From NCBI GenBank assembly GCA_039090855.1, contig CM076991.1:104916021-104980020 (forward strand): a stretch of 64,000 nt of DNA. Reading direction: 5' to 3'. How positions within the stretch are numbered: position 1 is the stretch's first letter; each line of letters starts with the position of its first letter. Made by a program: the position numbers and the translations under genes. Under the pieces are notes generated by a model, which saw nothing but the letters and a program-made list of their open reading frames with translations, was not told where the DNA came from and ran no database searches. This stretch comes from Macrothele yani. Its lineage: Eukaryota; Arthropoda; Arachnida; Araneae; Macrothelidae. Below, piece by piece: positions 10,390 through 21,397 of this stretch.

Positions 10390-12560
10390 GGAGGTAGGAA
10401 TATAAAGCTGAGATGTTCTGTGCTGTTATCAGTAATTTTGAAGTGGATATGCCACGCGGACGTGAACTTTCCGAGTTCCAGCGTGGGCTGGTCATAGGAT
10501 GTCACAGGAAGGTGTGCTGTGAGTGGTGAGGTTCGTATATAAAGCTGAGATGTTCTGTCGTGTTATCAGTAACTTTGAAGCGGATATGCCTCGTGGACGT
10601 GAACTTTCCGAATTCCCGCGCGGGCAGGTCATTGGAAGGTGCGCTGTGAGTGGGGAGGTACGTATATAAAGCTGCGATGTTCTGTGGTGTTATCAGTAAC
10701 TTTGAAGCGGATGTGCTTCATGGACGTGAACTTTCCGAATTCCATCGTGGGCTGGTCATAGGAAGGTGCGCTGTGAGTGGGGAAGTACGTATATAAAGCT
10801 GAGATGTTCTGTGGTGTTATCAGTAACTTTGAAGCTGATATGCCACGTGGACGTGAACTTTCCGAGTTCCAGAGTGCGCTGGTCATAGGAAGGTGCGCTG
10901 TGAGTGGAGAATTACATATATAAAGCTGAGACGTTCTGTGGTGTTATCAGTAACTTTGAAACTGATATGCCTTGTGGACATGAACTTTCCGAGTTCCAGC
11001 GTGGCCTGGTCATTGGAAGGTGCTTTGTGAGTGGGGAGGTACGTATATGAAGCAGAGATGTTCTGTCGTGTTATCCGTAACTTTGAAGCGGATATGCCTT
11101 GTGGACATGAACTTTCCGAGTTCCAGCGTGGGCTAGTCATAGGATGTCATAGGAAGGTGCGCTGTGAGTGGGGAGGTTCGTATATAAAGCTGAGATGTTC
11201 TGTGGTATCAGTAACTTTGAAGTAGATATGCCGCGTGGACGTGAACTTTCCGAGTTCCACCGTGGGCTGGTCATAGGACGGTGCGCTGTGAGTGGGGAGG
11301 TACGTATATAAAGCTGCGATGTTCTGTGGTGTTATCAGTAACTTTGAAGCTGATATGCCACGTGGACGTGAACTTTCCGAGTTCCAGAGTGCGCTGGTCA
11401 TAAGAAGGTGCGCTATGAGTGGGGTGGTACGTATATAAAGCTGAGATGTTCTGTGGTGTTATCAGTAACTTTGAAACTGATATGCCACGTGGACGTGAAC
11501 TTTCCGAGTTCCAGCGTGAGCTGGTCATTGGAAGGTGCTCTGTGAGTGGGAAGGTACGTATATAAAGCAGAGATGTTCTGTCGTGTTATCCGTAACTTTG
11601 AAGCGGATATGCCTTGTGGACATGAACTTTCCGAGTTCCAGCGTGGGCTAGTCATAAGATGTCATAGGAAGGTGCGCTGTGAGTGGGGAGGTTCGTATGT
11701 AAAGCTGAGATGTTCTGTGGTATCAGTAACTTTGAAGTAGATATGCCGCGTGGACGTGAACTTTCCGAGTTCCACCGTGGGCTGGTCATAGGACGGTGCG
11801 CTGTGAGTGGGGAGGTACGTATATAAAGCTGCGATGTTCTGTGGTGTTATCAGTAACTTTGAAGCTGATATGCCACGTGGACGTGAACTTTCCGAGTTCC
11901 AGAGTGCGCTGGTCATAGGAAGGTGCGCTGTGAGTGGGGAGGTACGTATATAAAGCTGAGATGTTCTGTGGTGTTATCAGTAACTTTGAAACTGATATGC
12001 CACGTGGACGTGAACTTTCCGAGTTCCACCGTGGGCTGGTCATTGGAAGGTGCTCTGTGAGTGGGGAGGTACGTATATAAAGCTGAGATGTTCTGTCTTG
12101 TTATCAGTAACTTTGAAGCGGTTATGCCTTGTGGACATGAACTTTCCGAGTTCCAGCGTGGGCTATTCATAGGATGTCATAGGAAGGTGCGCTGTGGGTG
12201 GGGAGGTTCGTATATAAAGCTGAGATGTTCTGTGGTATCAGTAACTTTGAAGTGGATATGCCGCGTGGACGTGAACTTTCCGAGTTCCACCGTGGGCTGG
12301 TCATAGGAAGGTGCGCTGTGAGTGGAGAGGTTCGTATATAAAGCTGAGATGTTCTGTGGTATCAGTAACTTTGAAGTGGATATGCCGCGTGGACGTGAAC
12401 TTTCCGAGTTCCACCGTGGGCTGGTCATAGGATGTCACAGGAAGGTGTGCTGTGAGTGGGGAGGTTCGTATATAAAGCTGAGATGTTCTGTCGTGTTATC
12501 AGTAACTTTGAAGCGGGTATGCCTCGTGGACGTGAACTTTCCGAGTTGCAGCGTGGGCTG
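10390..12560 (+). repeat. 17-unit tandem array of the Tc1-D promoter and start codon
   Basis: TATA-like boxes occur at 10401, 10538, 10665, 10792, 10919, 11046, 11183, 11307, 11434, 11561, 11698, 11822, 11949, 12076, 12213, 12337 and 12471, spaced 124-137 bp. Each unit has a gtgcgctgtgagtgg motif, the TATA box, a TCAGT initiator-like motif about 30 bp on, an 18-nt leader, ATG in nearly all units, and the first 17 codons of the transposase (MPRGRELSEFQRGLVIG). The 137-bp spacings come from units with an extra tgtcayagga segment. A four-unit block of 515 bp is itself repeated (11046-11561 and 11561-12076). Units at 11046 and 11698 have mutated TATA boxes, and the unit at 10665 has lost its ATG. 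Confidence 0.95.
12471..12503 (+). promoter_or_regulatory. TATA box and initiator of the last Tc1-D unit
   Basis: TATAAA at 12471-12476 and TCAGT at 12499-12503 place the initiator A at 12501, exactly 30 bp after the T of TATAAA. That is the classic spacing of an arthropod TATA/initiator promoter. The transposase ATG at 12519 lies 18 nt downstream. The same arrangement recurs in the other units. Confidence 0.7.
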
Positions 12561-13494
12561 GTCATAGGTTTTCATTTGAGTAACGTTTCCATACGGAGCA
12601 TTGCAGCTAAACTAAACATACCAAAATCGACTGTAAGTGATGTCGTGAAGAGAAGGAAACAGCACGGTGCGACTACAGCAAAAAAAACTTTCAGGAAGGC
12701 CGCACAAAATGACGGAACGTGACAGAAGTGCCATGGTAAGAAATGTTAAGTAATCCCGTTCTTCCTGTATCGTTTGCATTGCTGCTGAAGTTGAAAATGC
12801 TTGTAATGACTCGGTTAGTACGATTACTATCCGCAAAGAGTTGCACAGTGTGGGTTATTATGGTAGAGCAGCAGCACATATGCCACACATCACCACCGTA
12901 AATGCGAAGCGCAGTTTGGAATGGTGGTGTTTACCGTCATTTTTGGACTGTGGGCTACTACAGAGAGGATTCTTTGGAGTGATGAGTTACACATTTCACT
13001 TTTCCAATTTGATGGGCGCGTTTCGATTTGCAACAACCCTAAACCTCATATTTATCGGATTGTGTTCTTCCAACTGTTAAGTTCGGCGGAGGGTCCATCA
13101 TGGTATGGAGTTGTTTTTCGCGGATGGGACTCGGCCCAGTGGTTATTATAACACAAACCATGAGCTGTGTGGAGTACCTCAACATTCTGGAAAATTCTGC
13201 CCTACCAACAATCTGGCAGTATTATGGAAATGACTGTTGTCTCTTCCAACACCATCAAGCTCCCTGCCACACTGTACGGCGCGTGCAGGACTGGTTTCTT
13301 GAAAATGAAATGGAATTGTTACACTGGCCTTCTGAGAATCCTGATCATAATTCCATAGAACAAAGAGCACCTCTGGGGACTACGGACAGGAAATCGAGCA
13401 CAACGACTGTTTTCGCTGTCCGCTCTGGCAGCAGCTTTTCAGGTCGAGTGGCGAGCCATTCATGTCAAGACCAATCAGAAATCGTTTGATAATG
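12519..13494 (+). pseudogene. Tc1-like transposase D, broken
   Basis: From ATG 12519 the frame gives MPRGRELSELQRGLVIGF, then a helix-turn-helix (NVSIRSIAAKLNIPKSTVSD). A frameshift near 12690 moves into SGRPHKMTERDRSAMVRNVK and a stop. Later pieces are VENACNDSVSTITIRKELHS, LWSDELH (first catalytic Asp kept), MVWSCFSRMGLGPVV, LFQHHQAPCHTVRRVQDWF and IEQRAPLG. In the second catalytic block the usual FQQDNAPCH reads FQHHQAPCH, so the Asp is lost. It cannot be active. Confidence 0.88.
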
Positions 13495-13750
13495 CGCTTC
13501 GACGTGTTGTCGTTGTCATGTTGGCAAAAGGAGGACTGAACGGTCGAAGAGGGACTACCAATTGCGATAATAAAGCCCTTTGTCCCAAAACATTGTGGTG
13601 TCCAAATACTTCTGATAATATAGTGTACATATGTGTCTAATCTCCTGATTACTCTTTGGATATCTGCAACTTTCAGGTATTGAAACGTGCTCTTCGGTAG
13701 AGACTGCTACCTACAAGAAATGGTCTGTCTTTCTCTTTCTATCTGTCTGC

Positions 13751-13751
<1 letters not shown>

Positions 13752-13803
<52 letters not shown>
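13752..13803. repeat. (TC)n microsatellite
   Basis: A run of CT dinucleotides with a few interruptions, followed by CT-rich sequence. It lies outside any recognised element. Confidence 0.95.
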
Positions 13804-13805
<2 letters not shown>

Positions 13806-14046
13806 TCTTCTACCGTTCTGTTTATATCTCTCTCTGACATGTAAAGTGTGTGTTATCAGTCATGAGATATATAGTGCGTCGCATAAATATAGATACAGAG
13901 CAAATTATCGAATAAAAAAGAAACAACAACGAGCTAAAATGTACACCTCATATTTATAGCAAAAATAGCATAGGACACGCAGCTGCACAATAGTTTGACG
14001 GAAACATAACAATTCCAACGCCAAGTACAAGAAAAAAACAGAAATA

Positions 14047-15219
14047 CGCTGTCTCAAAAATATAAAGACTTACTAGTTATGAGCACCTCCGGTACAAATA
14101 GTGGAGCCGTTGTTCCTAATAACACTGAAAACCCGATTGGGCATGCTGTCCACCAAGTGATGTAAGTGTTCTGGATGGTGTACGTACCAGCTTTGTTCAA
14201 TATGCTCTTTCAATGCCACCACACTTGAGAACTGCCGTCCATTCGCATACACATCACTAGCTAGGATAACCCAGAGGTTCTCGATAGGGTTGAAATCTGG
14301 ACTGAGTGCTAGCCAATCCATTATGGTCACATGATGAGGTGTTAAACCAGCTTTTCGTTGATGCAGACCGGTGAATATAGGCATTGTCTTACTGGAACAG
14401 ATAATCAACACACGCTAGAATTTCGGCAAACGGTAGAAGGTAGCTGCTGCGTATGTCCTGACACGTTTCTGAGTTTTGCCTGCCTTGCAGAAAAGCGATA
14501 TCCATTGTTCCATTGAACGCAAAAGCTCCCCAGACCATCACAGATCCACCTCCTTTCTGTCTGTTGAAAAAGGTGCGTGGCTCGCGTCGTAAATAATGCC
14601 AATAGCAGTTCCAACCGTTAGGGCCGTCCAGGTTGAACTTTTTCTCATCGGAGAAAATAGTTGTGATCCCCTCGTCCGTCCAGTCCATGTGGCTGCTTGC
14701 CCATAACAATCTAGCTTCCTTGTGGCGCCGCGTGAGGTGTGGCAGACGGCGCATTTTAAGGAGCACAATGTTGCGACTTTCCTTGATTCGTCGATGAACT
14801 GAGTTCTTTGAGATGGTGACACCAACAGTCCTAGAAACTTGACATAGTGATAACCTTTGGGATGAAACTAAACGCATGGTGGCACGATCATCTCGTTTGG
14901 TTGTTATTCGAGGCCTTCCAGGCCGTTTTCTGGCAGTTAACGCACCGCGTTTCGATATAGTCTTATAAAAGGCTGCCTACTCCTCCCCATGGCTTTACAA
15001 ATTTTCGCTACAGGGCTCTCAGTCTCCAAATCTGCACCTCCTCACCAGAAAGTTGACTGTTGCGTGGCATTTCGGCAAATGAATGTCCGACGGCAGGTCC
15101 GCTGTCTTTTGCAGGCTGGACCGAATTACGGCCCATGCGCGTGCGTACAACATGCTAATTTGTGCATCTCATTTGCATGTGGCTACTGTACATAGTTGTC
15201 TTTATAATTATGAGATACC
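14047..15219 (-). pseudogene. Tc3-like transposon E, transposase broken
   Basis: The ends share a TIR (ctgtctcaaaaatataaagac at left; tatctcataattataaagac inverted at right) beside TA at 14045 and 15220. The transposase starts at 15070 (MPRNSQLSGEEVQIW). A frameshift leads into ARKRPGRPRITTKRDDRATM and the helix-turn-helix. The catalytic block FSDEKKFNLDGPNGW is the Tc3-type first Asp motif. Then come GGGSVMVWGAFAFNG, a frame break at DNAYIHRS, and SPDFNPIENLWVILASDVY with the third catalytic residue. At least three frame changes and one stop exist. The single longest frame (14877-14389) covers the middle 162 codons. Confidence 0.88.
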
Positions 15220-16149
15220 TAAAATTACACTATTTCACTTTGTGATGTTCTTTTCGCACAATCCGGTCATCTCGACGGATCGAAACGTTTGTTGTAGGGT
15301 TATGTCTAATTAGGTACCACTTCAGCTTCATACCTGTATTCGTATTGCGTTTACGGCACAAAGTCGACTGTCACTATATATATGCGATGTACTTTATGTA
15401 TCAAGATATTCAGTGACTTATATTTGCATAAAATCATCATCCAGAAACCAAATCTCTCTAATCTAAGAAAAAATAACTGTTGCTGCCGCCGTCGCTGTTT
15501 TACAAAATTCGCGACACTCACGCTTTTCTAGCTCGTAGCGCAAAAAGTATTGAACACAAAAATATAAAATGTACATCGTTTGTAGATAATTGTTCGGAGA
15601 ACACGCTGAAATAAACCGTTCTTTGTTTCTGGCTATATTTCAAGAGCTACTGTATTTCAAACGTAAGGTAAGCAAAAAAGTGCTATCAGTTCGCTTTCCG
15701 GACACACTAACAGCAACAGAACCACAAAACATTGTAAGCATGTAGGGCCATTGCCGAATTTTTGACCCTCGTCGTCCTTTTTTTTTAAATTTCGATTTAG
15801 TTTAAGAGAAATTAAATTTTTAAATTTCACAAAATTCTCTACTTCGCGATGGGATCCATTTTAAAAAACGGATATATGGCAAACTATAAATCATAACGCA
15901 TTGAAAGTTTTACAGCATAAACTAACAAATATCTTCCCTTTTTACGAAATTGTTTTTTAAGAAACAGTCATTTTCTGAGTTTTAAGCATTTTATAAAGAC
16001 ACAAAGGAAAGAAACTAGAGGCTTACTTTGCCTTCAGTGTTACCCACACAGGAAAGTTCTGTTCCCGTGACCTGCTGCCATGGTGACGCAACTAATTTTA
16101 GCACTCTCTTCTCATTGGGTGAAAGGACAGGCTACAACCAAACTGCTAA
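15220..16149. other. Unassigned AT-rich spacer
   Basis: No gene, repeat or element recognised. Confidence 0.4.
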
Positions 16150-16195
16150 TGACGCAATGCTTAGTGACGTAGCGACGTCACTAAGCATTGCGTCA
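16150..16195. repeat. Perfect 21-bp inverted repeat (hairpin) with 4-nt loop
   Basis: The left arm 16150-16170 (tgacgcaatgcttagtgacg plus one base) and the right arm 16175-16195 are exact reverse complements around the loop agcg. The arms contain TGACG/CGTCA half sites. No coding or terminator context is present. Confidence 0.95.
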
Positions 16196-16249
16196 CGTCA
16201 ATAAGCACTGAAATGCGACTGCACGTCAATAAGCACTGAAATGCGACTT
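16194..16249 (+). repeat. 28-bp tandem duplication
   Basis: Two consecutive 28-bp units beginning cacgtcaataagcactg, at 16194-16221 and 16222-16249. They start inside the last bases of the hairpin arm. Confidence 0.95.
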
Positions 16250-16339
16250 TTTTAAAGTTCGGCCTTTTCCGCCGGCATACTTGAATACCTATGCAAATAT
16301 AAGCTTTCGCCTCGTATATAAAAAAGCAAAGAGCGAAAC

Positions 16340-16560
16340 TGGCAGTGTGTTCGTCCGCGAATTGTTCGACCACTTCTAAATGACCTAGAGATCTGAAAAT
16401 TGGCATGCTGATAAGTCTTAAGGTACAAACACAAAATAAACAAAAAATAAAAATGGCGGCTTTGGAACATTGTCTGCTTGAATTCGCAAATTGTTTGACC
16501 ACTTCTAAATGACCCAGAGATCTGAAAATTGGCATACATAGAGCTCTTAAGGTCCGTATA
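16340..16560 (+). repeat. Direct repeat of about 129 bp, two copies
   Basis: The segment accacttctaaatgacc followed by agagatctgaaaattggcat occurs near 16369 and 16498. A further degenerate relative (attgtctgcttgaatt, accacttct) lies at 18790-18840, on the far side of the long array, so the two may bracket one composite element. Confidence 0.8.
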
Positions 16561-16561
16561 C

Positions 16562-17110
16562 CTAGAAAAGTACGAAAACTAAAGAGAAAAAAAGAACAAC
16601 AAGGGTTTTGATTTTTCGGTTTTGGACTTTCGGAACACAGTCTTTGAAAGACTTGTGGGGCCTGCCTCTTTTACAGGAGATGCTGTTCGAGCAAGTAGGC
16701 AGTGCTTGACTTACAGTGTCGGCAAAATTGATGTTCTTTTGAAGCCACGATGCGTTGTCCGCGAAGAATTTTTCCTGATGTCTTTGCGCTTTTAACCGCC
16801 TCTGTTCGACTTTATAAGCAAAATTTCTAAGTGTTGCCTTTACGCTGTTTAAGACTTCATTTGGCAAATATGGCCTTCTCCATTCGTTCAATATATACGG
16901 CAATATTGCGTCCGTACGTTGTTTTGGAGGAATGTTGATACCATTTTTCAACAAGGAAGATGACACCGAAATTTCGGGTGTAATAAGCACGTCCTTTGAA
17001 TCCGTTCTGACGCAAATTAAATTTATCAAAGCTATTCAAAGTCAATGGAACCGGTATGGAAAACAATAGACCTGACGAAAGAGAGAACATTTTCAATCGG
17101 GTTTTTAATC
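16562..17110 (-). pseudogene. Unidentified repeated ORF with a basic GRPxKxF motif
   Basis: Minus-strand codons 17029-16562 give 155 residues without a stop. Segments include LPYILNEWRRPYLPNEVLN, KFFADNASWLQKNINF, and near the end KRGRPHKSFKDCVPK, VQNRKIKTL. The GRPxKxF plus basic tail resembles, from memory, the N-terminal region of uncharacterised repeat-encoded proteins in invertebrates. I could not name a function. The conserved part may end at KTL with a gttgtt that could be a splice donor. A second copy of the upstream part (to about 17115) is at 5383-5590, so it is mobile or repeated. It could also be chance coding in a non-coding repeat. Confidence 0.4.
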
Positions 17111-17149
17111 CCTCAGATATTGCTGTAAACAGAATCGTGAGCTCACGAA

Positions 17150-18770
17150 CTCTTAGAAACAGAGTTATCGACAAAAATAAGATGTGACTTTACGTCCCCT
17201 GGTGGGAAAACCATGCAGTATTTTAGGAAGAAAGTATTATCAAAAGGTTTATCCATATAAGCGGTATTGGTCCAAGAAAAAAAAATTAGTCGAGTTTTCA
17301 GGAGCCCACATTTTGTAACAAATACTTCAGAAGCAGAAATTAACACATATGACCCCTGGTGGCTAAACCATTCTTTACCAAACATTAGAAATTATGTGAA
17401 AAATATTTTCCACCAGGTCTTGTATGCGATACAGGAAGAATTTTTCAAATCAGAGCTTTAGGAGCAGAAATGACGCGGAAAACGCAATTTACCTTTGTGC
17501 CCCCTAGCGAAAAGTCTATGATTTACTTGAAAATTTTGAATTTATGGGTGAAACATTTCGCATCGGAAACACTATCCAACAAAGAAAGAATTTTTCAAAT
17601 CGTACTCTTAGAAGTAGAGATATTGACAAAAATAAGATATATATCAACGTCCCCTGGCGTAGAAACCATGCATTTTTTTCAAGAAGAAAATTCTGTTAAA
17701 AGGTTTGTCGACATGAGTAGTATCGGTCAACAAACGACTTTTGTTTCAATCGAGATTTTAGAAGCTCATATTTTCCTGCAAATACAACAGAAGCGGAAAT
17801 TAAGACTAACGCCGCCTGATGGCCAAACCATTCTTACAAAAATTTGAAATTATGTGCAAACGATTTCTCATCAGGAGCTGTATGCGGTGCAGAAAGAATT
17901 TTTCAAATCGGAGATTTAGATGCAGAGATTTAAGGGGAAACGCAATTTACATTTACGCCCGGTAGCGGAAAGTCTATGAATTACTTGAAAATTTTGAAAT
18001 TATATGAAAAACATGTCACACTGAAAGCACTATCCAACAAAGAAGGAATTTTTCAAATCGGACTGCTAGAAGTAGAGATATTGACAAAATTAAGATGTAC
18101 ATCTACGCCCCCTGGCAGAGAAACTGTGGAATATTTTAAGAAGAAAATATTCCGAAAAGATTTATCGATGTGAGTAGCATCAGTCCACGGAATAATTTTT
18201 TCAATCGAGATTTTAGAAGCTCCGATTTTATGGCAAATGCATCAGAAACAAAAATTAACACTTACACCTCCTGGTGACCAAAGTTTTTTTTACCAAATAT
18301 TTGAAATTATATGCAAAAGATTTTTCCATCAGGAGATGTATCCGCTGAAGAAAACATTTTCCAAATCGGAGTTTTAGAAGAAGAGTTATCGGGGAAAATG
18401 TAATTAACTTTTACGCCCCCTAGCGGAAAATCTATGTGTAAATTGAAAAAGTAACTATATCTAAAATACTCTTCGACATAAGTGGAATCGACAGATAAAA
18501 AAAAAATTCCGATCGAATGTTAAGAAGCAAATATGTGGAATAAAACGTATTTTTGAATTCGACATCATCTGCATTTACGCTCCCTAGCGGCGAAATTGTA
18601 CATCGTAAAAAAAAAAAAAACGAAATAAAGGATCATCATTTGCATATTTCAAGCTTCCCAATGTAAAAAGAATTTTTCAAATCGGACTAATAGTTGCAGA
18701 GATATCGTGGGTACAGACGGACGGACAAACCGATAACAGAAGCACGGCCTTTTTTTTACAAAAGACGTGC
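17150..18770 (+). repeat. Higher-order tandem repeat: about 152-bp monomers in blocks of three (458 bp)
   Basis: A C/G-rich motif of the type cgccccctagcgg recurs at 17193, 17351, 17497, 17648, 17810, 17956, 18106, 18266, 18414 and 18579. Spacings run 158-146-151, 162-146-150, 160-148-165, so every third monomer matches best and blocks repeat at 455-459 bp. Monomers also share aagaatttttcaaatcgga and tagaagtagagatat. The right end has cagacggacggacaaac. Open frames here (for example 17470-17847) are by-products, since monomer lengths are not coding-constrained and block copies carry stops. Confidence 0.9.
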
Positions 18771-19841
18771 TAAAAACCAGCGCTTTCAAACATTGTCTGC
18801 TTGAATTTTTTACCACTTCTACACCTAGAAAAATGTCTGAAAACCAAAAAAATTCTAAAGGGTGGGTTAGCTTTACTGTTTCAAAATGCTGATATGTTTA
18901 AAGATAATTTTGTCAGAATCCCTGAAAATCTTTGAAAATTTCTAATTTTGATTTTAAATTAAGGAGTGCCAAAGCCTGCTCCGTTTTACGTCAAACGGTA
19001 TGCATTGACCTCACGACACTGTTCTAAATCGTAAAACAGTTACGGATTTTAAATTATTTTTCCTTTTCTTTAATTTTATGTTAAAAAAATGATTACATAG
19101 ATTCACCATTCGGAGAACGAGCATGATTGCTAGTTTTGAAAAACAATTATAACAGTTTTTTTTGTCATGCAAAAAAAAATTTCAATAATAAAAGATGAGT
19201 GTATTTACTTGAAAAATAACGAAAATTTCCTGCACATAAATGACGGCTTTGTGATCTTAACTTGGAAACATATGCGTCTCTTTGTGACGTCTGACTGTTT
19301 GTGTCAAACTATCGTAGCTGTCTAGGCATTTCATGCTGAAGAAAAAAGTACAACACGGCACTCAAATAGCATTTAAATGAATCATGCATGTTTCTCTGAA
19401 TAAACAACTCTCAAACATCGGATGAGAGACACACTCTAGAAGTTGTTTCCTGCAGGTCAGTTAAGAGATTAGCCGCAGTACGGATTCCAATTCCGTGTGA
19501 CACATGGATGTGTTCAGCAATTATTGATCGCTCTATTCTTTGGCTCTTTTAAGTCATTAGCCAGATGAGCGAATGGGTAGGAAATCGTCAGAAAAGAAAA
19601 AAAGTGCTCTTATGTCAGGCACGCATGCTTTGTTAAGCAAATGCACACCCTGAGAATTAACGGATTTAGTCGTGTATTTCAACTTTTTCATGAATACGTT
19701 TCTCTCTTTCAAGGTCTTGTTGCATTTAAATGTCATGCCATCAAGTTTTATTTTTAAAACGTGACATTCATTTTGTCCTGTATCCCCAGGATTGCTGCGG
19801 AACCAGAATTCCAATCACTTATATAAGCTGTCTCCATTCTA
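18771..19841. other. AT-rich spacer
   Basis: Apart from the degenerate relative of the 16.34-kb direct repeat at about 18790-18840, no feature was recognised. Confidence 0.4.
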
Positions 19842-21246
19842 CACTGCTGGCCACCCAAAATGCAACACCAAGAAGCAAACGAGATAACAAAGCCAGATTT
19901 ACTGGACACATAACAACAGATACAAAGATGAAACGATTGAGCTTACAGGCCCGCGCGACTTGTGGAACACGCAGACATCAATAGTTCGTGTGGCCCGCAT
20001 GGCTGGCAATAACTGCCGGTACACGCCGCGGCATCGAACGAAAGAGGCTTTGGATGTGAGCTTGGGGTATGTCGGTCCAGACAGCTTCCACACGTTGCCA
20101 CAGTTCATCAGGCGTAGCCGGAGATGGTGCTTGCCGGGCCACTCGGTTGCCCATCAGCGACCAGACGTGTTCGATGGACGACATATCGGGAGAACAAGCG
20201 GGCCACGGCAGCAGTGCCACACGGTGGGCCGTGAAGAATTGTCGCACGATGCGTGCCACGTGCTGGCGCGCATTGTCCTGTTGAAACGTGGCCGCCGGCA
20301 GGTCCTGCAGGTAAGGGAGGACTACAGGCTCCAAAACGTCGGAGATGTAGCGGTGGCTGTTGAGTGTACCGGCGATGCGTACCAGAGGGGTGCGGGTGTC
20401 ATATCCAATTGCGCCCCAAACCATAACGCCAGGCGACGAACTGGTATGGCGATGCATAATTCAGGCGTCATACAGTCTCTCGCCGCGTTGCCGCCACACG
20501 CGGATCCGACCATCGTGGTGTTGCAGGCAGAAGCGGGATTCGTCTGAGAAGACAATGCCATGCCATTCCGTAGTCCAGGTGCGGCGTTCAACGGCCCACT
20601 GCCGCCGCCCTCGCCGGTGGTGTAACGTCAATGGTAATAGGAGCAATGGGCGCCGTGCGACAAGTTCCAACTCCTGCAGACGACGTCGAACGGTACGTGC
20701 TTACACGTGTTGTTGCGCAACACACCCTAATTTGTGCGCAAACGTTCGTGATGTGGCGGTGCGAGCCATGAATGTCCGCCACACAACATGCCGGTGCTCT
20801 CGTTCGGTGGTGTGCCGCGGCTGCGTCGATCGCTCACGTTGGTCCGTCCGTCCCTCCTGCACCCACCGAATCCGTACTCGTCTCACTGTGGCTGGATGCC
20901 GTCCCACATGGGCGCCGATGTTTCGGCACGATAAACCGCTGTCGCGATAAGCCACTATTCGCCCTCTGTCGAACTCCGAAACGTGCTAGAATGACTGTCG
21001 TAATCTGCGACGAGGCATCAGGAAGCTTCCTACGCCCAGGTCCGGCAGCACAACACACTTCCACTACTTACACCCTTCTGTGCACCCTTCTTAAGTGCTT
21101 CTCTGTGGCGTGAACGGGCGCACATGATTTGAAAATGCCCTGCAATGCTAATCGTTTGCATGTCCTCTCGCGGGCGACGCATGCTGCGAATTTCAGGCCA
21201 ATCGGATGCTTCCTTCTTGGTGTTGCATTTTGGGTGGCCAGCAGTG
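19842..21246 (-). pseudogene. Tc1-like element, family B, full length with TIRs and TA duplication
   Basis: Both ends carry cactgctggccacccaaaat (about 34 bp TIR) and are flanked by TA at 19840-19841 and 21247-21248; length 1405 bp. The transposase starts at 21018 (MPRRRLRQSF, then a stop). It continues FDRGRIVAYRDSGLSCRNI and GRHPATVRRVRIRWVQEGR. After a break near 20701 come PLLLLPLTLHHRRGRRQW, FSDESRFCLQHHDGR (first Asp) and, in another frame from 20457, PGVMVWGAIGYDTRTPLV, FQQDNARQHVARIV (second Asp), SPDMSSIEHVWSLMG (Glu) and SMPRRVPAV. All three catalytic residues survive, but stops and shifts break the frame. Confidence 0.93.
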
Positions 21247-21397
21247 TAATATGCTTTATTTTATTTTTACAAAAGCAATGGAACACGGTATTGCCCGTTT
21301 TTAACAAACAATACATCAATCAAGTTTAAGTCCAGTGCTTTCCGAGTTTTTGAAATTATCATTATGACATATTGCACGGAAATATTTTATTGAAATT

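Larger units (their letters stand above)
10304..13625 (+). mobile_element. Tc1-like element D, complete ends, with a 2.2-kb internal promoter array
   Basis: The left end starts beside TA at 10302-10303 and the right end stops beside TA at 13626-13627. The TIRs match: at the left attatcaaaagtattcggac, at the right, read inverted, attatcagaagtatttggac. A normal element of this type is about 1.2-1.4 kb. This one is 3.3 kb because the region from upstream of the TATA box to codon 17 of the transposase is tandemly repeated (10390-12560). The transposase body follows the last unit. Intact ends show that the expanded element still has a complete boundary, although whether it moved in this form cannot be told. 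Confidence 0.92.

Noticed and set aside
10629..12306. Series of 80-85-codon minus-strand frames
   Set aside because: Reverse-strand shadows of the promoter/start array, repeated with its 515-bp period.
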